From positions 1 through 64,000 of the forward strand of contig JAHRWA010000001.1 in the NCBI GenBank assembly GCA_019090455.1: a DNA stretch of 64,000 nt. Direction: 5' to 3'. The stretch's first letter is position 1, and each line of letters begins with the position of its first letter. The notes below the pieces were generated by a model, which saw only the letters and a list, made by a program, of their open reading frames with translations, did no database searches and was not told where the DNA came from. The DNA comes from Pseudomonadales bacterium. GTDB taxonomy: Bacteria; Pseudomonadota; Gammaproteobacteria; Pseudomonadales; DC-out160. The translations under genes and the position numbers were made by a program. This document shows, one piece after another, positions 57,907 through 64,000 of the stretch.

Positions 57907-58771
57907 CGAGGGATGCGAGCTCGCCTAAAATCAACCATAAGCGACTAGCGACAGAGACAGAAATTGCAACCATCGGACTTGTCAGCATTGACAAGAATCC
58001 ATAGAGCGTTACTTCTCTAATTCCTAGCCCGCCTGGAAAAACAATGAGTACAAATCCAATACAAAAGCTGATAGAGAAAGCACTGCCCGCCAAATAGAGT
58101 TCACTAAATGATTTGAACTGGATATTGATGCTCGCTAAAAAAAGAAGAAATACTGCTGAAAAACATAACCAAAAAAAGCAATAGAAAAAATATATTGCCC
58201 AGCGCCACTGGCATCGAGAGAATTCGGAATTATTGATATGCCGTCCAACCAGCGGTAATTTACTCAGCAAACTAAAACCCGGTCCAGACAAGCTAAACAG
58301 TATAGTCGCGATACAAAGAAGGCCCAGAAAGGTAGCAATCGTCGAATTTATTTCAAGCACTGTCAATAAAATGGGCAGTCCTATAGTGAAAGAGCCCAAT
58401 GCCAGCATCACACTTTCGGCCACGATACTGATAATACAACTGCGCTTGGTTACCCCATATTCTTCCGATAATACGACACGACTCGCATAGGCCCAAACTA
58501 CGCCGGGGATATAGCGTGTTAAAGATGAACGTAACCAGATTGCAATGGCATCGAAAGCCGATATTTTTTCACCTGATACTTTAAGAATTAGCCACCATCC
58601 ATAAGCATCCATTAAGAAGATCAAAACAAGTGCAAGCAAAGAAAACAGCAATAGTCGAATATTGATCTGCCAATCCGTTGCAACAGCCTCAGGCCAATAA
58701 TCAAAAATAAGAGCCCCGAGAAAAGCAAATGCAATAACAGGAAAGACGATTTTGAATAGTTTAAGCATCAT
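57863..58771 (-). CDS. Flippase-like membrane protein (LPG synthase TM domain)
   Basis: 302 aa, about eight predicted membrane helices, no soluble domain. It resembles the UPF0104/lysylphosphatidylglycerol-synthase transmembrane family: WLRSSLTRYIPGVVWAYASR, then VFPGGLGIREVTLYGFLSML near the end. In MprF this domain flips lipid, and stand-alone copies occur in glycolipid and polysaccharide loci. It may move a lipid-linked product across the inner membrane, but this is inference. The 3' end overlaps the radical SAM gene tail to tail. It starts 3 nt after the acyltransferase stop. Confidence 0.75.
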   Translation of the reverse strand: MMLKLFKIVFPVIAFAFLGALIFDYWPEAVATDWQINIRLLLFSLLALVLIFLMDAYGWWLILKVSGEKISAFDAIAIWLRSSLTRYIPGVVWAYASRVVLSEEYGVTKRSCIISIVAESVMLALGSFTIGLPILLTVLEINSTIATFLGLLCIATILFSLSGPGFSLLSKLPLVGRHINNSEFSRCQWRWAIYFFYCFFWLCFSAVFLLFLASINIQFKSFSELYLAGSAFSISFCIGFVLIVFPGGLGIREVTLYGFLSMLTSPMVAISVSVASRLWLILGELASLAIFLVAVFLRRSQR

Positions 58772-58774
58772 GGC

Positions 58775-59530
58775 CTAAACGCCACGATTAAGCTGGCCTA
58801 TTACTTTTCCGGGAATTCCCCCGATGATAGAGCCCGAATCCACATTTTTATTCACCACTGCATTTGCGGCTATCACCGAGCCCTCACCAATCGTGACGCC
58901 GTCTAGAATTTTACAGCCTGCACCTAGCCAAACATTGTTACCAATCGAAATGCCGATAGCAGAATGGCCTTGCTCGTTCATGGGAAGATCTGGTTGGTCA
59001 AAATTATGATTTGAAGCAACGATAAAGCACTGGCCAGCAATCATTACGTTGTCACCTATCTCTACACCGCCATGCCCATAAATAATCGAGGACTGGCCAA
59101 TAGACGAGGATTTTCCTATTTTGATGTAACCACAAGGTGGTCCTGCATTGAGCATCGCAAAACTTCTAATAAATGTATTTTCACCCATCACAATTGATGC
59201 ACGCTCATCACTATTGGCTATCAACTGACAATAATCATCAACAATGACACCCGCTCCCAATCGTATCTGCTTAGGGCAACGCAGCGTCACGTTAACACCC
59301 ACCACTGATGTGCGATCAAAGCCATGATAGATTAGGGGGTAGATTTTTTTACGTAGTAAGTAACCAATGCCACCTTTGAGCCCACTAATAAAGGTGGTAG
59401 CAACTTCCTGGATACACCACTCAAAGTGCGAACTGTATTGGCCTGCAACGACTCGTACATATTTTTGTGTCATTGATTCAGTTTTGTAGGTTTTAGTCAG
59501 GTTGAACTTTTTTCGTTCCGGCATAGTCAT
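58775..59530 (-). CDS. Hexapeptide-repeat acyltransferase (left-handed beta helix)
   Basis: About 251 aa if read from ATG 59530; the frame opens to a TTG at 59590, which would add a hydrophobic segment. The start is not settled, and ATG 59473 is also possible. Hexapeptide repeats run from about residue 90: RLGAGVIVDDYCQLI, IVMGENTFIRSFAML, IGKSSSIGQSSIIYG, IGDNVMIAGQCFIVASNHNF with the catalytic-type His, then IGNNVWLGAGCKILDG and IGEGSVIAANAVVNK. It should transfer acetyl or another acyl group to a sugar. It forms a two-gene unit with the flippase-like gene. Confidence 0.82.
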   Translation of the reverse strand: MTMPERKKFNLTKTYKTESMTQKYVRVVAGQYSSHFEWCIQEVATTFISGLKGGIGYLLRKKIYPLIYHGFDRTSVVGVNVTLRCPKQIRLGAGVIVDDYCQLIANSDERASIVMGENTFIRSFAMLNAGPPCGYIKIGKSSSIGQSSIIYGHGGVEIGDNVMIAGQCFIVASNHNFDQPDLPMNEQGHSAIGISIGNNVWLGAGCKILDGVTIGEGSVIAANAVVNKNVDSGSIIGGIPGKVIGQLNRGV

Positions 59531-59607
59531 TGTTGCCAAGGTTAGAGCTGTGAGTAACATGAGTGCTAATATTATAGGCAATAAAAACAAGTCTTGTTTT
59601 CAGTACT

Positions 59608-59640
59608 CGTGCTGACATCGTGCTGACATCGTGCTGCAAT
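59608..59640. repeat. Tandem 11-bp repeat in spacer
   Basis: CGTGCTGACAT at 59608-59618 and 59619-59629, then CGTGCTGCAAT at 59630-59640, at the right edge of the accessory locus. Confidence 0.85.
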
Positions 59641-59663
59641 ATGCGCGCTCTTGATTTCAGCTA

Positions 59664-59855
59664 TTAGCCCTCAGAGTCCATTCCCTCAGGGTCTAAGCCA
59701 GGCTGGCCGGCAATACTATGGTTTTCGCTTGCCCATTCGCCGAGATCAATCAGTTTGCATCGATAAGTGCAAAAGGGCTTGAATGGAAATTTGTCGTTCC
59801 ATTCAAGCGGTTTGCTGCAGGTGGGGCATTTGAGCGAGATTGAGTTTTGTTGCAT
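59664..59855 (-). CDS. yacG: YacG, zinc-finger inhibitor of DNA gyrase
   Basis: 63 aa. The zinc site is C10-P-T-C13 and C29-T-Y-R-C33, and the family segment is PFCTYRCKLIDLGEWASEN. YacG binds GyrB and lowers gyrase activity. An acidic C-terminus follows. It is encoded next to coaE and the pil genes, the usual place. Confidence 0.95.
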   Translation of the reverse strand: MQQNSISLKCPTCSKPLEWNDKFPFKPFCTYRCKLIDLGEWASENHSIAGQPGLDPEGMDSEG

Positions 59856-59961
59856 TATAGCTACTGCTGTCTCTTGGGTTTTCTGCCACTTAAGGCAGGT
59901 TTATAAAAGGTAGGATGCTAAATAAAAAATCGGAATATTTCTGAAACAAACCTAAACTGTT

Positions 59962-60561
59962 TTAAGATTTAGCAGTGGCCATTTGCAGATAAGTTTTATG
60001 TAATTTATCGACTTCACTTAGGAGATGTGTCAGATCTTTGTCATTGAGAATGACATCATCCGTTTTGGAGAGTCTATCTTCTCGGCTCATTTGAGCGGCG
60101 ATAATCGCCTTAACACCGGCTTCGTCGGTATCGTCTCTGGTGATCGTTCGGCTGATTTGAAGTTCTACCGGTACATCTACGACTAGGGTTCTGTCTACCA
60201 TTTCAAATTGGGTGGTTTCGAACAAAAGGGGAGAAGCTAAAACGGTATAAGTGGTAGTGCTGGCTTGTAACTGATTCCAAATTTCTTGCGAGATAGACGG
60301 ATGCAATACGCTCTCTAGCCATTTTCGTTCGTCGGTATTTTCAAACACTTTGTTGCGCAGCGCACGTCGGTCTAGCTCATTATTTTTGTCGATGACTTCA
60401 GCGCCAAAATGTTCCTTGATTTTTGCCAGTGCAGGTGTACCGGGCTCGACCACTTGTCGTGAAACGAGATCTGCATCGACGATGGTGATGCCTTTTTCTG
60501 CGAATGAGTCTGATACAGCAGTCTTGCCGCTACCAATACCACCAGTTAATCCTATTATCAT
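59962..60561 (-). CDS. coaE: Dephospho-CoA kinase
   Basis: 199 aa. The P-loop is MIIGLTGGIGSGKTAVSDSF (K13), with DADLVSRQVVEPGTPALAKI and an LLFETTQFEMVDRTLVVDV segment. It performs the last step of coenzyme A synthesis: phosphorylation of the ribose 3' hydroxyl. It lies between pilD and yacG, a conserved order in the Pseudomonas group. Confidence 0.97.
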   Translation of the reverse strand: MIIGLTGGIGSGKTAVSDSFAEKGITIVDADLVSRQVVEPGTPALAKIKEHFGAEVIDKNNELDRRALRNKVFENTDERKWLESVLHPSISQEIWNQLQASTTTYTVLASPLLFETTQFEMVDRTLVVDVPVELQISRTITRDDTDEAGVKAIIAAQMSREDRLSKTDDVILNDKDLTHLLSEVDKLHKTYLQMATAKS

Positions 60562-60629
60562 TATTTGTGCTCTCTCGGGGTGTTCTATCGAATGAAACTA
60601 AAATTCGGATCTAGTCAGTAGGTCCAGAT

Positions 60630-61535
60630 CTAAAGCGCGAACCTAAAATAGGTGCTCGATATTATGTCACCCCACAGCATCGCAATCCAGCCTGCCGCCG
60701 CAAGATAAGGGCCAAAAGGAATAGGGATGTTCTTATCACGCCCCAAAACGAGAATCAGTGTAATGCCCACTAAAGCCCCGACCATGGACGAACCCACGAT
60801 AATAATGGGCAGCGTTTTCCAGCCGAACCAAGCACCAAAAGCGGCCAGCAGTTTAAAGTCGCCGTAGCCCATACCATCCTTACCGGTGGCCAGTTTAAAT
60901 ATCCAAAAAACCGACCAAAGACTAAGGTAGCCGGCGGCGGCCCCTATTACAGCCTGATCCAAGGGCACAAAATGCCCCTGAATATTAACGAGTAGGCCCA
61001 GCCACATTAGCGGTAGGGTGATGGTATCAGGCAGTAATTTGTGATCGAAATCGATCATTGTGAGGGTGATGAGGCTCCAGGTCAGAAGCAGTGCCAGCGC
61101 TGTTTGCCAGCCAAACCCAAAATGCTGAGCCACCGTGACGGACAGTATGGCGGTGACGGCTTCGAGAATGGGGTATCGCGGTGATATGGGGCACTTGCAC
61201 TGGCTGCATTTTCCGAATAAAAAAAGATAGCTTATGACAGGGATGTTTTCCCATGGCTTGATTTTATGGTCGCATTTCGGGCAAGTCGAAGCGGGAACAA
61301 GAAGGTTAAAGGCTTCAGTTTCACCCTTATATTCCGGATTTTGTGTGTCGCTATTGGCTTCCTCTTTGCCAAATTCAGCTAACAGCTCTTGGGCTTGCTC
61401 TTGCCAATCTCGCTCCATCATTACGGGCAAGCGATATATGACAACGTTAAGAAAGCTGCCAATGAGTAGGCCTAAAATGCCAACACAGATATAGAAGGCA
61501 AGAGGGTTGTTTTGTAACGTAACAATAAAGTCCAT
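60630..61535 (-). CDS. pilD: Prepilin peptidase / N-methyltransferase
   Basis: 301 aa, polytopic. The Cys motif of the methylase loop starts C85-P-K-C88 and closes with KCSQCKCPISPRYP; the peptidase Asp residues lie in LTMIDFDHKLLPD and GYGDFKLLAAFGAWFGW. It cleaves the leader of type IV prepilins and methylates the new N-terminus. It is downstream of pilC in the same direction. All catalytic motifs are intact. Confidence 0.97.
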   Translation of the reverse strand: MDFIVTLQNNPLAFYICVGILGLLIGSFLNVVIYRLPVMMERDWQEQAQELLAEFGKEEANSDTQNPEYKGETEAFNLLVPASTCPKCDHKIKPWENIPVISYLFLFGKCSQCKCPISPRYPILEAVTAILSVTVAQHFGFGWQTALALLLTWSLITLTMIDFDHKLLPDTITLPLMWLGLLVNIQGHFVPLDQAVIGAAAGYLSLWSVFWIFKLATGKDGMGYGDFKLLAAFGAWFGWKTLPIIIVGSSMVGALVGITLILVLGRDKNIPIPFGPYLAAAGWIAMLWGDIISSTYFRFAL

Positions 61536-61660
61536 TAAATTATCTTAATTGCTTAGCAAAATAGGGAAACGACTCAGTATTTATGTCAGCACCTGTACCC
61601 AAATTAAGTATCAGTACCTGCATTAAATACCCGTGTCTGAGCCGCAATTGGATGGGGGTT

Positions 61661-62905
61661 TTACATTGCAGAACCAAGCTGGAATATGGGCATGTACATA
61701 GCGAAGATCAAACCGCCGACGAGCACCCCAAGGACTGACATGATGAGGGGTTCCATTAATGAGGTTAACCCGTCTACTGCATTATCGACTTCATCCTCAT
61801 AATAGCTTGCGACTTTAGCAAGCATTTCATCTAACGCACCTGACTCCTCTCCAATCGCTACCATCTGTATTGCCATTGAGGGGAAAACACCGGTTGCTCG
61901 CATGGAGAAATTGAGTTGCTGACCCGCTGAAACATCTTCCTTTATGCGGTTAACCGCATTTTTGTAAACCACGTTGCCTGTCGCGCCGGCAACGGACTCC
62001 AATGCTTCGACCAAAGGGACACCCGCTGCAAAAGTGGTGGCTAGCGTTCTCGCGTATCGAGCAATAGTGGCTTTAAACAGAATGTCTCCCACCACCGGCA
62101 TTTTTAAAGCGAGCCGATCTAGTGAATCGGAAAATGGCTGGGAGCGTTTTTTTGCTTCAGAGAAAGCGTATCCAAACAAAATAATACCAACGAGTATTAT
62201 CAACCAGTATTCTTGCATCCATTCAGATAGGTCAACCACCATTTGCGTAAAGGCGGGCAATTCAGCGCCAAACCCTTCAAATAGATCTTGGAATGTGGGT
62301 ACAACTTTAATGAGAAGTATCGCTGTGACCACAAGGGCAACAATAATAACCGTAATAGGGTATTTTAATGCTTTCTTAATCTTGGCTTTCAAGGCCTCCG
62401 TTTTTTCTTTATAGGTAGCGACTCGGTCTAGCATGGTTTCTAGCGCGCCCGATTGTTCTCCAGAGCCGACGAGGCTGCAAAACAGATCATCAAATTGAGC
62501 AGGATTCTTTCGTAACGCAGACTCTAAACTGTTTCCACCTTCAACCTCTGTTTTGATCTTAAGGATGAGCTCCTTCATCGTCTTATTGTCTAGGCCTTCT
62601 GCCACAATCCCGAACGCTTGAACTAGCGGTACGCCCGCTTTCATCATGGTTGCCAGTTGACGAGTGAAAATAGCGATGTCTACGGGTTTGATTTTTTGCT
62701 TCGATTCGAAAAGAGCTTTAGGCTTTTTCTTTACTTTCTTGGGGGTGATGCCTTGCTTTCTCAGCTCGGCTTTTACCAGGGCGATACTTGCTCCCGGTGT
62801 TTCCCCTTTTGTTTTATTGCCGCGACGATCCTGGCCTTCCCAAGTGAAGGTGCTGAGGCTAGGTGCTTGTTCTACTTTGCCACGTTTTTTTGCTTGTACA
62901 GCCAT
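61661..62905 (-). CDS. pilC: Type IV pilus inner membrane platform protein PilC
   Basis: 414 aa. Two T2SF domains: the first near residues 80-205 (FTRQLATMMKAGVPLVQAFG), the second near 280-405 (YARTLATTFAAGVPLVEALE), each followed by membrane helices. The N-terminus is basic with TFTWEGQDRRGNKTKGETPG, the GspF/PilC start. It transmits motor movement from PilB to pilin insertion. It is encoded 2 bp after pilB. Confidence 0.97.
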   Translation of the reverse strand: MAVQAKKRGKVEQAPSLSTFTWEGQDRRGNKTKGETPGASIALVKAELRKQGITPKKVKKKPKALFESKQKIKPVDIAIFTRQLATMMKAGVPLVQAFGIVAEGLDNKTMKELILKIKTEVEGGNSLESALRKNPAQFDDLFCSLVGSGEQSGALETMLDRVATYKEKTEALKAKIKKALKYPITVIIVALVVTAILLIKVVPTFQDLFEGFGAELPAFTQMVVDLSEWMQEYWLIILVGIILFGYAFSEAKKRSQPFSDSLDRLALKMPVVGDILFKATIARYARTLATTFAAGVPLVEALESVAGATGNVVYKNAVNRIKEDVSAGQQLNFSMRATGVFPSMAIQMVAIGEESGALDEMLAKVASYYEDEVDNAVDGLTSLMEPLIMSVLGVLVGGLIFAMYMPIFQLGSAM

Positions 62906-62907
62906 AT

Positions 62908-64000
62908 TTAATGTCCTGTCGTCACGCGATTGACTTCTTCTAAGCTAGTGACACCGTCTTTCACCTTTTTAAGACCGGAAGCCCTAAGGTCAGGAAAGCC
63001 CTCTTTTTTTGCTGCATCACCTATTTCGATGGAATTACCGTTTTCCATGATAATGCGAGCGATGGCGTCTGTTATCTTAACGACTTCATATATTCCAACG
63101 CGGCCCTTGTAACCTTCCACGCATTTGTCGCACCCCACCGGAGCATAAACGGTGAAAGTGCCAATCTCATCTTCGGTATAGCCCGTTTCTAAGAGTGATT
63201 CTTTGGGGACATCCAATACCTTTTTACAGCTTTTACATAACCGTCTTGCCAGACGCTGTGCAATGATCAGCGATACGGATGTCGCTATGTTAAAGGAGGG
63301 CACTCCCATATTACGTAATCGAGTGAGTGTCTCTGGTGCACTGTTGGTGTGTAGAGTCGACAGCACCAAATGCCCTGTTTGAGCGGCTTTGATAGCGATT
63401 TCAGCGGTTTCAAGATCTCGTATTTCCCCTACCATGACTATATCAGGATCTTGTCGTAAAAAAGAGCGTAAAGCTAAGCCAAAATCCAGACCTACTTTTT
63501 TGTTGACGTTGACCTGATTGATTCCTTCGAGGTTGATTTCCACGGGATCTTCAGCTGTTGAGATGTTTCTTTCTGCCGTATTGAGAATGTTTAGGCCCGT
63601 ATAAAGAGAAACCGTTTTACCGCTACCGGTGGGGCCTGTCACTAAAATCATACCTTGAGGGAGATCGAGGGCATGAAGAAATAGCTGCTTCTGGTCATCT
63701 TCATAACCCAAGGCATCAATGCCCAGCTTAGCACTATCAGGATCTAATATTCGCAGTACTACTTTTTCACCGAACAAAGTAGGTAGCGTATTGACTCGAA
63801 AATCGATGGCTCGGTTTTTAGAAATTTTGAGTTTAATACGACCATCCTGAGGGATACGACGTTCGGAAATATCCATCTGCGACATAACTTTGAGCCTGGC
63901 CGCGAGGCGAGGCGCCAGATTTTGAGGTGGTCGTGTGACTTCTCGCAAAATTCCATCCGCTCTGAAACGAATTCGATAAGTTTTTTCATAGGGCTCAAAA
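62908..64000 (-). CDS. pilB: Type IV pilus extension ATPase PilB, 5' end beyond the window
   Basis: The frame runs from the window edge to a stop at 62908, about 364 codons of the C-terminal half. It begins in the [10 protein letters not shown] region before the first ATP motif. P-loop [15 protein letters not shown], Asp box [20 protein letters not shown], His box [21 protein letters not shown] four-Cys zinc site follows ([13 protein letters not shown]). It drives pilus extension with PilC. The gene is cut by the right edge. Confidence 0.96.
   Translation of the reverse strand, partial: FEPYEKTYRIRFRADGILREVTRPPQNLAPRLAARLKVMSQMDISERRIPQDGRIKLKISKNRAIDFRVNTLPTLFGEKVVLRILDPDSAKLGIDALGYEDDQKQLFLHALDLPQGMILVTGPTGSGKTVSLYTGLNILNTAERNISTAEDPVEINLEGINQVNVNKKVGLDFGLALRSFLRQDPDIVMVGEIRDLETAEIAIKAAQTGHLVLSTLHTNSAPETLTRLRNMGVPSFNIATSVSLIIAQRLARRLCKSCKKVLDVPKESLLETGYTEDEIGTFTVYAPVGCDKCVEGYKGRVGIYEVVKITDAIARIIMENGNSIEIGDAAKKEGFPDLRASGLKKVKDGVTSLEEVNRVTTGH

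Overview
The window is a chromosomal segment of a Gram-negative gammaproteobacterium. The evidence is LPS heptose genes, LpxC, LpoA, Lpt-independent outer-membrane lipoproteins such as the BON protein, SspA/SspB, a type A RNase P RNA and type IV pilus genes. The gene order from zapE, rplM-rpsI and sspAB through the BON lipoprotein, diaA, yraN, lpoA, rsmI, rnpB, the complete dcw cluster, lpxC and secA to mutT, then yacG-coaE-pilDCB, is typical of the Pseudomonadales/Cellvibrionales side of the class. Base composition looks moderate (not computed), and a marine lifestyle is only a guess from the gene content. No tRNA, CRISPR array, insertion sequence or phage gene was recognised.

Region 1 (1-14.3 kb) is mixed: the start of a molybdopterin oxidoreductase, an unknown secreted Cys-rich protein, a three-gene TRAP-type uptake locus with a TatT-like lipoprotein (3.1-7.5 kb), an XRE regulator opposite a STAS protein, a PlsC-like acyltransferase, single-chain ATP sulfurylase, a small heat shock protein with a good sigma-32 type promoter, a PilZ protein, an alpha/beta hydrolase and ZapE. 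Region 2 (14.3-26.6 kb) holds rplM-rpsI, sspA-sspB (with no petABC between them), the BON/diaA/yraN/lpoA group opposite rsmI, the LPS inner-core genes hldD, hldE and a heptosyltransferase, and rnpB.

Region 3 (26.6-46 kb) is the full division and cell wall cluster mraZ-rsmH-ftsL-ftsI-murE-murF-mraY-murD-ftsW-murG-murC-ddl-ftsQ-ftsA-ftsZ followed by lpxC. It is preceded by a promoter with four TGGNN repeats at exact 10-bp spacing, which look like the MraZ operator. The Mur enzymes make the UDP-MurNAc pentapeptide, MraY and MurG make lipid II, and FtsW/FtsI polymerise and cross-link it at the septum defined by FtsZ/FtsA/FtsQ/FtsL. Region 4 (46-52 kb) has dciA, an M23 peptidase behind an unusual series of inverted repeats, secA and a MutT-ThiE fusion.

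Region 5 (52.2-59.6 kb) is an accessory surface-glycan type locus: two methyltransferases, a GT4 glycosyltransferase, an AsnB-type amidotransferase, a radical SAM/SPASM protein, a flippase-like membrane protein and a hexapeptide acyltransferase. It sits between mutT and the yacG-coaE-pilD-pilC-pilB block, which runs off the right edge.

A pattern across the whole window is short tandem duplication (periods 11-22 bp) in intergenic spacers, found at ten or more sites, plus two in-frame copies in murE. The two best candidates for poorly described biology are the TatT/AdeT-like/TRAP trio and the accessory locus at 52-59.6 kb.
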